A stretch of 64,000 bases of DNA from Streptomyces sp. AC512_CC834 (GTDB lineage: Bacteria; Actinomycetota; Actinomycetes; Streptomycetales; Streptomycetaceae), in assembly GCF_019049325.1 (NCBI RefSeq), contig NZ_JAGMUO010000128.1, forward strand, positions 210,775-274,774, written 5' to 3'. Of the stretch, positions 8,475-15,995 are shown in pieces. The notes beneath the pieces were generated by a model. It did not search any database and was not told the DNA's origin. It worked only from the letters and a program-made list of their open reading frames with translations. The translations under genes and the position numbers were made by a program. Position 1 is the stretch's first letter, and every line of letters starts with the position of its first letter.

Positions 8475-8708
8475 TCATGTCGCGCGATTCACCGCTTGAG
8501 CTTCCAGCCATGCCTCTACCTCCGTCCAGCGGTAGCGCAGATAGCGGCCGACCTTGTGGGCTCGCGGACCCTGGTGTCGGTGATTCCATATGTAGACCGT
8601 GTTCAGCGGTACGCCCAGGAAGTCGGCCAGTTCCTCCGCGCTCATCAACGGGCAGCGGTCTCCCGCGCCACTGGCGGCTTCTTCGGCACGGGCAGTGGTT
8701 CGACGCAT
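8475..8708 (-). CDS. xis: Excisionase-like helix-turn-helix protein
   Basis: 77 residues from an ATG at 8708 preceded by a GGAG site; the open frame extends upstream to 8810 but without good start context. The core MSAEELADFLGVPLNTVYIW followed by HRHQGPRAHKVGRYLRYRWTEVEAWLEAQ is the winged-helix HTH_17/AlpA fold of recombination directionality factors encoded beside actinobacterial integrases. In such elements it bends DNA near the att site and turns the integrase toward excision. Its stop is 37 bases from the RNase P attachment core, and it is transcribed away from the divergent integrase gene. A role as a small transcriptional regulator cannot be excluded. Confidence 0.75.
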   Translation of the reverse strand: MRRTTARAEEAASGAGDRCPLMSAEELADFLGVPLNTVYIWNHRHQGPRAHKVGRYLRYRWTEVEAWLEAQAVNRAT

Positions 8709-8866
8709 GGGCACTCCAGAACGGTTCGGCATAGGCAGGAAAGAACCACGTGAGCAGTAGTCCGCAGTGGTGACGCACGGAACGTTTGCATGAAATTCCA
8801 GCCGGACCAAATAGAAGAACTTGCGAAGAGATTCCTACGACCCTTGCGAACTCTCGAAGGACACAA

Positions 8867-8922
8867 GCGAATCTTCGCTGAGGGTTCGGCGAGCCCTCGT
8901 CGAACCCTCAGCGAGAATTCGC
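8867..8922. repeat. 22-nt inverted repeat between xis and int
   Basis: Arms 8867-8888 and 8901-8922 pair over 22 positions with two mismatches and a 12-nt loop; the innermost 13 bp (cgctgagggttcg) are perfect. It lies in the 374-bp divergent spacer between xis (minus) and int (plus). The symmetry and position suit a regulator operator or a recombination-protein binding site controlling the xis/int switch. It could also fold as a hairpin that insulates the two promoters. The rest of the spacer (8709-9082) shows no gene. Confidence 0.6.
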
Positions 8923-9082
8923 CTAGGTGAGATCTTCCTCCCTACCACTCTGCGGCCTTGCCGCGAAGACCCCAAGAATGCGTTTGACATTTTCAGCTTG
9001 CTTGGATCAACATCCCACTCACCTGATACGAGAGAACCCACAAAGAAGCTTCAAGGCCCGCTGCAAACTAGGAGTTGAGTCC

Positions 9083-10357
9083 ATGCCGTACGACCGTTGG
9101 CACAAGTCACGCCCGAAAGCCGGGGAGTCGACCTGCAGGGAACACGGTAAGGTTCCAACGAGGGATCACGGGACCGGGAAGCGGTGGCAGGCCCGCTGGC
9201 GTAACCGGGAAGATGTCCAGCAGACTGAGCTGTTCCGCACCGAGGCCGAAGCTCGCAGGCACGAGACCAAGATGCGGTCCGGAGTGGACGACGGGTCATA
9301 TATCAACCCTCGCGCCGGAGAGGTCAGGGTCGGTGAACTCGCCCTCACGTGGCTCAAGAGGCATGAACACAAGAATCCGCGCACGTACCGACGCCACAAG
9401 GAGCGGATTCTCCTACACGTCGCTCCTACCGAAGTTGGGAAGATGCGCGTAAAGGACGTGAACGCGTCGTCTTTGCTGGACTGGTTGCACGACCGTCGTC
9501 GGCTGCTCGAAAGTTCCACGCTGCGCCTGGTATTCGACAATCTTCGGGCTGTCTTTGATCTGGCCGTGGACGACAGCCTGATACACAAAAATCCATGCCT
9601 CGCCAAATCGGTGCAGGACGCCAAGCCGAAACGAGGAGACGGCGGCCGGGCAGAGCTGACCCTGACGTGGGAGGACACCGATAAGATCCGTGCCGAACTT
9701 CCAGAGCGCTACAAGGCACTCGTCGACTGCGGTCGCGGCCTCGGTCTTCGCCAGGGAGAAATTTTCGGCCTGTCGCCAGACGACATCGACTGGGCCCATC
9801 CCGACGGCCCGCTTGTGCACGTGCAACGGCAAGTGGTCCACGACGGGTCGTTCCTGGTGTACGCCCTTCCCAAGGGCGGAGACGACGAGAACCCGAAGGA
9901 CCGGTGGGTCGAACTGACCGATGATGTGGCCGTCCCCCTGCGCGAGCACATGGAGACATACCCGCCTGCCCAGGTGACCCGACCATGGGGCAGCCAAGAC
10001 GGCGCCCCGGTCACGGTGCGGCTGATCTTTTACACCCGAGAGAAAACGGCCATCCAGTCGAATTGGTTCAACTCCTACCGCTGGAAGCCCGCTTTGGCAG
10101 CGGCCGGCCTCATCAAGCCCCTCGACCCCGAAGAGAAGGGACGGCGTTGGGAGAATTCCCGCGACAAGATGATGCACGCCCTTCGGCACCTGTACGCGTC
10201 GATGATGATCAACGGCGGGGTAGACGTGTACACGCTCGCGGATCGGCTCGGCCACGCCGATCCTGCGTTCACTCTGCGTAAGTACGTGCATCGGATCACG
10301 GGAGCCGGTTCCAAGATCCGCGTCGCGGTCCAAAGCGCCTACACACGAGCCACCTGA
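9083..10357 (+). CDS. int: Tyrosine recombinase / integrase
   Basis: 424 residues from the ATG at 9083, chosen for its upstream GGAG site; the frame is open further upstream without support. Domain order: N-terminal AP2-like arm-binding region (about 1-70, KRWQARWRNREDVQQTELF), SAM-like core-binding domain (about 75-175), and catalytic domain (about 190-415). The full catalytic set is visible: Arg223 (GLGLRQGEIFGL), His365 and Arg368 (HALRHLYAS), His391 (LGHADP) and Tyr401 (RKYVH). It should catalyse site-specific integration and excision of the mobile element, with the RNase P 3' end as the candidate target. Codon use is less GC-biased at third positions than in the neighbouring chromosomal genes, consistent with transfer. 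Confidence 0.93.
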   Translation: MPYDRWHKSRPKAGESTCREHGKVPTRDHGTGKRWQARWRNREDVQQTELFRTEAEARRHETKMRSGVDDGSYINPRAGEVRVGELALTWLKRHEHKNPRTYRRHKERILLHVAPTEVGKMRVKDVNASSLLDWLHDRRRLLESSTLRLVFDNLRAVFDLAVDDSLIHKNPCLAKSVQDAKPKRGDGGRAELTLTWEDTDKIRAELPERYKALVDCGRGLGLRQGEIFGLSPDDIDWAHPDGPLVHVQRQVVHDGSFLVYALPKGGDDENPKDRWVELTDDVAVPLREHMETYPPAQVTRPWGSQDGAPVTVRLIFYTREKTAIQSNWFNSYRWKPALAAAGLIKPLDPEEKGRRWENSRDKMMHALRHLYASMMINGGVDVYTLADRLGHADPAFTLRKYVHRITGAGSKIRVAVQSAYTRAT

Positions 10358-10576
10358 CTCCGCAGCGTTCGGCTTGTGCAACGCTCGTGCAAGATGATCA
10401 TCGAACGGGTCTGTCTGCACTGGTCAGGCGGATGGTATAGGAGTTCCGGGACATCTGAAAGCTCTGAGAAAAGGTAACGCGAAGCCCCTCCTGACCTGCA
10501 CGTATGTCAGCCGGGCCCTGCACGTGATGAGTCACGGGCGGGGCGTCGGCATGACCGACTCACCTGCCTTGGGTCG

Positions 10577-11206
10577 TCAGGTCCGGGTCGGTGGCGCACT
10601 CATCGCTGCCGTCAGGAACGTGATCGCCCATCGCCGGGCCGCCTCGCCCGCTACCGGGGACACGCAGCCAGGGGTGGGTTGCTGGTAGACCTCGAGGCGG
10701 TCGACGGCCGTCACGGCAAGGATCCCCCGCATCCGGAACCACAGCTCCTCCGGGGACAGGCCGGGCAGTGCGCGCGCGAAGGCTGCGAGGTAGCGCTCGC
10801 GGACCGAGATCTCGGCCGGGCCGGTCCAACTGCGTGCCTCCTCGGCCGGGTCGCTGAGGATCGTCACGATCAGCCGGGACGTCCGGGCTCCGCCCTCGTC
10901 GCCGGCCGGCATCTCGTCGAACAGCGGCCCCGCGAATGCCTCCACCAGTTCGCTGACCGGTGGGTCCGGGGTCCGGGCGAACAGTTCGTCGAGCCCGGCG
11001 CACTGGGCAGCGTTGATGGGCTCGACCACGCGGCGGACGACTGCCGCCATCAGCTCCGCCTTCGAGCCGAAGTGGTAGCCGACGGCGGCCACGTTCGCTC
11101 CGGCGAGTTTGGTGATCGCGCGGACCGAGGTGCCGCTGTATCCGTGCTCGGCGAAGAGGTGCTCGGCCGCGTCGAGGATCTGGGTGCGGGTGTCTGTGGT
11201 CGCCAC
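10577..11206 (-). CDS. TetR-family transcriptional regulator
   Basis: 209 residues from a GTG at 11206. The N-terminal HTH (about 5-55) reads TRTQILDAAEHLFAEHGYSG and VRAITKLAGANVAAVGYHFGSKAELMAAVV, the standard TetR_N signature; the remainder is a helical ligand/dimer domain of the type found in CecR/DUF1956-like members. It is transcribed divergently from the ketopantoate-reductase-like gene at 11294, with an 87-bp spacer containing repeated operator-like sequence, so it most likely represses that gene and itself. The ligand cannot be inferred. Confidence 0.85.
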   Translation of the reverse strand: MATTDTRTQILDAAEHLFAEHGYSGTSVRAITKLAGANVAAVGYHFGSKAELMAAVVRRVVEPINAAQCAGLDELFARTPDPPVSELVEAFAGPLFDEMPAGDEGGARTSRLIVTILSDPAEEARSWTGPAEISVRERYLAAFARALPGLSPEELWFRMRGILAVTAVDRLEVYQQPTPGCVSPVAGEAARRWAITFLTAAMSAPPTRT

Positions 11207-11223
11207 ACGAATGACTCTACATA

Positions 11224-11273
11224 TGTTTGAATAAAACGAACGCTTGAGTCAAACAGGCGCTTGAGTCAAACAG
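11224..11273. promoter_or_regulatory. Operator-like repeats in the TetR/reductase divergent promoter
   Basis: Two identical 16-bp direct repeats, cgcttgagtcaaacag, at 11241-11256 and 11258-11273 (17-bp period). In addition tgtttga at 11224-11230 is the reverse complement of tcaaaca at 11249-11255, so the same TCAAACA half-site occurs in both orientations. This layout in the short spacer between a TetR gene and its divergent neighbour is typical of a TetR operator. The downstream AAAGAGGG is the ribosome site for the reductase. Confidence 0.6.
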
Positions 11274-11293
11274 ACGTATGAAAGAGGGCTGTC

Positions 11294-12163
11294 ATGAAGC
11301 TGCTCGTGTACGGCGCCGGGGTTTGCGGCAGCCTGTTCGCCGCCCGCATGCATGAGGCCGGCCACGACGTCTCGCTCCTCGCCCGGGGCGCCCGCCTGAC
11401 CGCCCTGCGCCGGCAGGGAGTGCAGCTCGCCGAGGAAGACGACCCTGTCAGGCGGGTGCCGGTACCGGTGACAGAGCAGCCGGACGGCGGGTACGACCTG
11501 ATCACCGTCTTCGTCCGCTCCCACCAGGTGGACGCAGTGCTGGAATCACTCGCCGGTGTCCAAGGTGACGTGCTGTTCCTGCTCAACTGGGCAGCCGGCC
11601 CGGAGACGCTGGGTGCGGTGATCGGCCACGAGCGGGTGCTGCTCGGCTTCCCCGCGACCGGCGGCACGATGGACGGCGACGTGGTCCGCTACCGCAGGAC
11701 CAATTTCATCACCCGCCGGGTCGCGATGCCGATCGGCGAGCCCGACGGCCGTACCACCCCGCGACTGGAACGGATCGTGGAGACGTTCCGTACCGCCGGG
11801 ATCAACGCCAAGGCCGAGCCGCAGATGGATGCCTGGCTCAGGACGCACGCCGCGTTCGAGGTCCCGCTCGGTCAGGCGGTACACACGGCGGGCGGCCCGG
11901 TAGCGCTGGCCGACACCCCGGACGCGGTAAGCGGCATGCTCCACCTCATGCGGCAAAACCTCGCCGCGATGGAGACACCACCGGTACCTCGCGCGTTCGC
12001 CGCGTTGCGGGCTCTGCCGCAAGGGCTCCTTGTGGCCGTGCTCCGGCGCTTCCTGAAGAGCCCGACGGCCGTGCACAGCGGACTCAGCGACCGCTCGCCT
12101 GCCACGACGGCCGAACTCGAGCGGCTGGCCGAACAGCTCGGCGCCCGTGCGGGAGCACACTGA
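11294..12163 (+). CDS. Ketopantoate reductase (ApbA/PanE)-like NADP-dependent protein
   Basis: 289 residues. Begins MKLLVYGAGVCGSLFAARM, the Rossmann dinucleotide motif GxGxxG of the PanE/ApbA family, followed by the typical HDVSLLARGARLTAL segment. The N-terminal domain covers about 1-165. The C-terminal helical domain (about 175-285) is poorly conserved, and the usual lysine/asparagine/serine set of true 2-dehydropantoate reductases is not clear, so a different substrate is likely. It is a probable target of the divergent TetR gene. The TGA at 12161-12163 abuts a toxin relic in the same general reading direction. Confidence 0.75.
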   Translation: MKLLVYGAGVCGSLFAARMHEAGHDVSLLARGARLTALRRQGVQLAEEDDPVRRVPVPVTEQPDGGYDLITVFVRSHQVDAVLESLAGVQGDVLFLLNWAAGPETLGAVIGHERVLLGFPATGGTMDGDVVRYRRTNFITRRVAMPIGEPDGRTTPRLERIVETFRTAGINAKAEPQMDAWLRTHAAFEVPLGQAVHTAGGPVALADTPDAVSGMLHLMRQNLAAMETPPVPRAFAALRALPQGLLVAVLRRFLKSPTAVHSGLSDRSPATTAELERLAEQLGARAGAH

Positions 12164-13078
12164 GCGACCCAGGACGGCGAAAACTTCACCACGCACACCA
12201 CCGCCAGTCCACCGCCGGACCTGTCGACGCCGCACGTCTCCGCGTACGCGCACGCGCACAACGTGCCCAGCGTGCTCACCGACCTCAGCGGTCCGACCCC
12301 CGACGACCCGAACAACGACCAGGTCGACAGCCTCGGCGAGGCGCTCGGCATCTTCGGCGACGCCTTCGTCCACGTCGCCAAGTCACCCTTCGTGTTTTTC
12401 GGGGACCTGGAGGACGCGTTCACCGGTGAGAACGGGGGCGCGGGCGCGTTCGTCGACAAGCACCTCCCCGTCCGCCCCGCCTACCGGCTCTACCGCGCCG
12501 AGTACATGCTCCGGCAACAGGGCTGCGACGCGCTCGCCGATCTGTACGCGGAGGCCGCCGACGAACTCGCCCAGCAACTGGTCCTCACCGGGGTCGGCAG
12601 GCTGACGGGATGGCGGCGGGTCGTGGTGGCCACGGAGCGGGAGTTGCAGTCCGGCGGCTCGTCCTTCCGGCGGCCGAGCAGCGAGATGGACTTCGAGCTG
12701 GAATGGGAGGACGACGCCTGTAACGCGATCCGCGCCGACGCCCAGCTCGACCGGGTGGCGCAGACCGCGGCATCGAGCGGCTGTTCCGCGGCTGACGTCA
12801 ATCAGATCTACAACCACCTGTTCATCGAAACGCATCAGCTCGACGTGGGAATGCGGTGATCCGGTGCCAACCCGCTTATCGCCAGGGCCTGGGAACGCCT
12901 CCAGAACGGAAATCCACACCCCAGCGATTTCGATCTGATCGGACATGAACTGTACGAGTCGAACTGGATGCGTCAGCACGGCGACCAGCACTATCGTCGT
13001 GCCCACCAGGCGATCCTGGATGCCGACCACACCTGGGACGAGCGTGCGCCCGCGGCGGACAGTATAGGGTTCAGGTGA
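12164..13078 (+). pseudogene. C-terminal relic of a polymorphic-toxin-like protein with an in-frame stop
   Basis: A single frame reads from the codon after the reductase stop to 13078 and contains one internal TGA at 12857-12859. The first part (DGENFTTHTTAS ... NQIYNHLFIETHQLDVGMR) and the part after the stop (ANPLIARAWERLQNG ... ELYESNWMRQHGDQHYRRAHQ) look like one continuous C-terminal domain of the kind seen at the ends of Streptomyces RHS/polymorphic toxins. No start codon with a ribosome site exists before 12263 (GTG), so the N-terminal delivery region is missing. I infer a decayed toxin tail left after a rearrangement. Alternatively the 198-residue product from 12263 is made as a short protein. 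Confidence 0.6.
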
Positions 13079-13103
13079 TCAAATCCCTGGCGCGAGCGAA
13101 CTG

Positions 13104-13421
13104 GTGAAAATCCCCGTGACAGCATCACTGACATGCAGGAAGATCCACTCTCTCGAAGCGGGATCCGTCTACGCCTGGGAAACCGCAGAGGGGGGCACCG
13201 GAAACATCCTGATCGACCCGGAAGGATCAGTCGCCCGCCTCTGCACACCGGAGGGAATAGCCCTCGGCGACATGCTCATCGACAAAGAAGTCGGGCATAT
13301 GGAAAACCCCGACCCGGATCCGGAACTCCGCCGCTCTTTCCTGATTGCGGCGTCGGTGATCTTCCAGGAAGGGGAGCGGCAGGGGCGACTGCCTGACAAG
13401 ATCACCCGTACCTACTGGTAG
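13104..13421 (+). CDS. Small hypothetical protein downstream of the toxin relic (possible immunity protein)
   Basis: 105 residues from a GTG at 13104, 25 bases after the toxin relic ends. The protein is acidic and soluble, with no membrane segment and no family I recognise; it contains GTGNILIDPEGSVARLCTPEG and a C-terminal PELRRSFLIAASVIFQEGERQG helix. Small acidic genes directly after toxin tails are often the cognate immunity gene, and that is the only basis for the suggestion. It is followed by a good terminator. Confidence 0.5.
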   Translation: MKIPVTASLTCRKIHSLEAGSVYAWETAEGGTGNILIDPEGSVARLCTPEGIALGDMLIDKEVGHMENPDPDPELRRSFLIAASVIFQEGERQGRLPDKITRTYW

Positions 13422-13438
13422 GCGCCACGTCACCATCC

Positions 13439-13470
13439 GAGAGGCCGTGCTCTCCCAGAGCGGGCCTCTC
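13439..13470 (+). terminator. Hairpin terminator after the small acidic ORF
   Basis: Stem gagaggcc (13439-13446) pairs perfectly with ggcctctc (13463-13470), with an inner GCTCT/AGAGC stem. It lies 18 bases past the stop of the small acidic gene. No T-run, as usual in this GC-rich lineage. Confidence 0.6.
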
Positions 13471-13575
13471 AGCATGCCACTGGGAAATGTGCTTCGGCTC
13501 ATGAGAGCGGCGCGGCGGCCCGTGTAGCGGGCCCCGGCAACGCCCCAAACCCGCACGCGCAGGGCCCTGCGACTA

Positions 13576-14732
13576 CTGAACTTGATTGGGTGATGTCGGA
13601 CCGTTCGCCTGACGGTGGTCGGTCCGTTCCGGTAGCCCTGAACTGTGAGATACGCGCAGGGCGGCGGGTTGACCGACGTCGGGAGGGCCGCGAGGGAGCG
13701 GGTCCGGTCGCAGGCCGTGACACGCTTCCAAGGCGGGCAGAAGAACAGGGAGATCGCTGCGACGCTGCGGGTCAGTGAGCGGTCCGTGGAACGGTGGCGC
13801 GGTCAGTGGCGCGAGCGCGGTGAAGCGGGGGTCCTGTCGAAGGGATCGCCGGGGCGGCCGAGGCTCAGCGAAGCACAGATCGCGAGGCTGGAACGGGAAC
13901 TGGAGCGTGGGCCGCTGGTTCACGGCTGGGCCGACCAGCGGTGGACACTGGCCCGGATCAAGACGCTGATCGGCCGCCTGTTCCACGTGAGCTACACCGT
14001 GGAGGGCACGTGGCTGCTGCTGAAGCGGCACGGCTGGTCCTGGCAGCAGCCGGCTCGGCGGGCTATCGAGCGTGACGACGCGGCGGTCGAGGTCTGGAAG
14101 AAGGAGACCTGGCCGCGGGTAAGAGCACCGCGGCGGCATGTGACGGCTGGATCGTCTTCGAGGACGAAGCCGGGCAGTCGATGACGCCGCCGCGAGGGAG
14201 AAGCTGGGGACGCAAGGGCTCCACGCCAGTGGTCCGGGTCCGTGGCCGGGGCTCTGGCCGGGTGTCCATAGCCGGGTTGACCTGCTACAAGCCGGGGAAG
14301 CGGTCCCGGACGTTCTACTCGGTCCGCGAGTACCGGGGCCGCAAGGGCGAGCCGAAGGGCATCGGCTGGCGCGACCTGTGCGACCTGCTGGTCAGAGCGC
14401 ACATCCAGCTCGGCGGCCCGATCGTGCTGGTCTGGGACAACCTGCGCATGCACCTGGTCGAGGCGATGCGCCGATTCATCGCCGACCACGCGGACTGGCT
14501 CATCGTCTTCCAACTTCCGAGTTACGCACCGGACTTGAACCCGCAAGAGGGCATCTGGTCACTGGTCAAACGTGACATCGGCAACCTCGCCGCAGCCGAC
14601 CTCGGCCAGATCACTCGCGCCGTCAAGCGCAGGCTCAAGCAGATCCAGTACCGTCCGGACCTGGTCGACGGCTGCCTGACCAGCACCGGCCTGATCACGG
14701 ACGACTGGCCGACATCACGCATTCAAGCTCAG
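13576..14732 (+). mobile_element. IS630-family insertion sequence, about 1.16 kb
   Basis: The left end begins ctgaacttgattgggtgatg after a TA dinucleotide (13574-13575). The right end, gacatcacgcattcaagctc plus AG, finishes at 14732 and is its imperfect inverse. IS630 elements insert at TA. On the right the TA is displaced: a 4-nt gcag sits between the terminal cag and the TA at 14737-14738. The transposase is split over two frames. Near-identical ends recur in the 577-bp cassette starting at 15229. Confidence 0.8.
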
Positions 14733-14762
14733 GCAGTAGCTTCGAGCGTTTCTAGACAGTGA
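13645..14762 (+). CDS. IS630-family transposase in two overlapping frames
   Basis: First frame 13645-14184 carries the helix-turn-helix region (RFQGGQKNREIAATLRVSER; then GSPGRPRLSEAQ) up to VEVWKKETWPRV. The second frame, ending at 14762, supplies the catalytic part. Read about from 14112, it continues KSTAAACDGWIVFEDEAGQS, so the frames join near 14110-14125 by a backward one-base (or forward two-base) shift. Catalytic acids: Asp in FEDEAG, Asp in VLVWDNLRMH, Glu in APDLNPQEGIW. Many Streptomyces IS630 copies show the same split, so programmed frameshifting is possible. Without the gcag insertion at the right end the frame would stop in TAG after RIQAQ; here it runs ten residues further, out of the element. 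Confidence 0.75.
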
Positions 14763-15016
14763 CTAAAATTCGCCCTTGAATGACAGTGTGGCGGTCAGTA
14801 AATTCAGCTGCCCGCCGGACTGCTGTCCGGCGTCGTAGGTCGATATGCAGGGAGACAGGGATGCGCAGCAGGTTTCGAACCTGCCGCTGACTCGTGAAAC
14901 GCGGGCCAGCGGGGTTCTTCATTAGCTTGGTTGCCCTGACAAGGCACCGTCCGAGGGAGACGTATGCCCTCAGTCGGACACCAGGTGACCCCGCTCGCGT
15001 ATCCGAGGAGTGCACC

Positions 15017-15232
15017 TTGCTGGACCGTTTGATCGACCTCCTGTCTCAGACCCGGACCCTCCGCGCCCTGCTGGACTTCTGCACCATCGTGGTCCGTCTG
15101 CTGCCCGCGTTGGTCGTGATCGTGGCGCTCATCCCCTCGTTCGTCGTCTTCGCGTTCATCTCCGCCGGGGCACGCAGGTCGGTTCTCGACATCGTGGACC
15201 GCCTCACGAACTGGACCCTCGCCCGCTACTGA
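15017..15232 (+). CDS. Small hydrophobic membrane protein, 3' end altered by a cassette insertion
   Basis: 71 residues from a TTG at 15017 with a well-placed GAGGAG site; an ATG at 14894 is in frame but has no ribosome site. One strong membrane segment, FCTIVVRLLPALVVIVALIP and onward (about 23-50), is flanked by amphipathic helices. No known family. The last sense codon TAC and the stop TGA are formed by the left end of the 577-bp cassette: the TA target (15227-15228) plus the element's CTGA. Joining the flanks without the cassette gives ...CGC TAG, an immediate stop, so the insertion changed the product only by adding one tyrosine. Confidence 0.5.
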   Translation: MLDRLIDLLSQTRTLRALLDFCTIVVRLLPALVVIVALIPSFVVFAFISAGARRSVLDIVDRLTNWTLARY

Positions 15233-15805
15233 ACTCGATTGAGTGATGTCGGTGCCGTTCGCCTGACATCTGGCCGGCGGCACCGACCGGGCCCTGTGAG
15301 CGTCGGGTCGACGGACCCGAAATTGGTCGAAGCCCGAAGCTGCTGGTCAGCTACGGTGGCGGCATGCCTGAAAGTCTGCCCGAGGATGTAGCTGACGTGC
15401 TTGGCCTCGTCCTGAACCCGGACGAGCCGATTCACGTCGCCCTCCGACGGCAGGTGCCCCAACTCAGGGTGCAATCCCGCTGCAAGTGTGGGTGCGGCAC
15501 TGCCTACTTCGACCTTGACGCCGACGCGTTGGAGCCCGCGCCAACGGGCCCCGGCACCGTCGTGGCTGCCGACGTACAGATGTTCACCGAAACCGGCGAA
15601 TGCCCTGGTGAGGTCTTGGTCTTCGCGCAAGGCGGCTACCTCTCATGGCTGGAGGTCTGTTCTTGGAGCGATGACGTCGAGGTGAACCTCTCCGCGGCGC
15701 GGCGCTGGCTACAGCCGTCGTCCTGAACCCGAGCCGGTAACAGCCGACATCTCGGACCCTGACGCCGCCACCACGAATCGACCGACATCACGAGTTCAAG
15801 TTCAG
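15229..15805 (+). mobile_element. 577-bp passenger cassette with IS630-type ends and no transposase
   Basis: The left end, ctgaactcgattgagtgatg, and the right end, cgacatcacgagttcaagtt plus CAG, match the ends of the IS630 element about 0.5 kb upstream. Both are flanked by TA (15227-15228 and 15806-15807), the expected duplicated target. Similarity to the neighbouring element extends inward on the left to about 15267 (ccgttcgcctgac shared). The interior carries one gene (15364-15726) unrelated to transposition. This fits a MITE-like or mobile-insertion-cassette structure that could be moved in trans by the nearby IS630 transposase. Confidence 0.8.
15364..15726 (+). CDS. Passenger protein with CxCxC motif, function unknown
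   Basis: 120 residues, acidic, soluble. A cysteine cluster, SRCKCGCGTAYFDLD (about residues 39-53), could bind zinc or a similar metal; the rest predicts mixed alpha/beta with a C-terminal helix (SAARRWLQPSS). I vaguely recognise it as a recurrent Streptomyces hypothetical but cannot name a family. It is wholly enclosed by IS630-type ends with its own upstream region (15267-15363). No transposase, toxin or resistance motif is visible. Confidence 0.6.
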   Translation: MPESLPEDVADVLGLVLNPDEPIHVALRRQVPQLRVQSRCKCGCGTAYFDLDADALEPAPTGPGTVVAADVQMFTETGECPGEVLVFAQGGYLSWLEVCSWSDDVEVNLSAARRWLQPSS

Positions 15806-15995
15806 TAGCGCCAGCGCGCCACGGCCGAAGCCACCCTCACCCGCAGCCGTCGTGCGACCTCCGACGGTTTGATCTCTTGCTCGAACAGTTCAGCCACCTG
15901 CATCCGTGCCGACACCCAGCGCCGGCGTCCGCAGAAGTCAGCCCGCGCCCATCAGGAACTTCCCAACGATTCACCCCAACGAGCTGAAGTCAGTA

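Noticed and set aside
8397..8753. Plus-strand open frame across the RNase P fragment and xis
   Set aside because: It is antisense to the xis-like gene with no ribosome site or recognisable protein.
10358..10576. Search for a second attachment core or tRNA after the integrase
   Set aside because: No tRNA-like cloverleaf and no repeat of the RNase P 37-mer was seen between int and the TetR gene, nor elsewhere in the window by eye.
13104..13421. Calling the small ORF a definite immunity protein
   Set aside because: No immunity family was recognised; only its position supports the idea, so it was kept as hypothetical.
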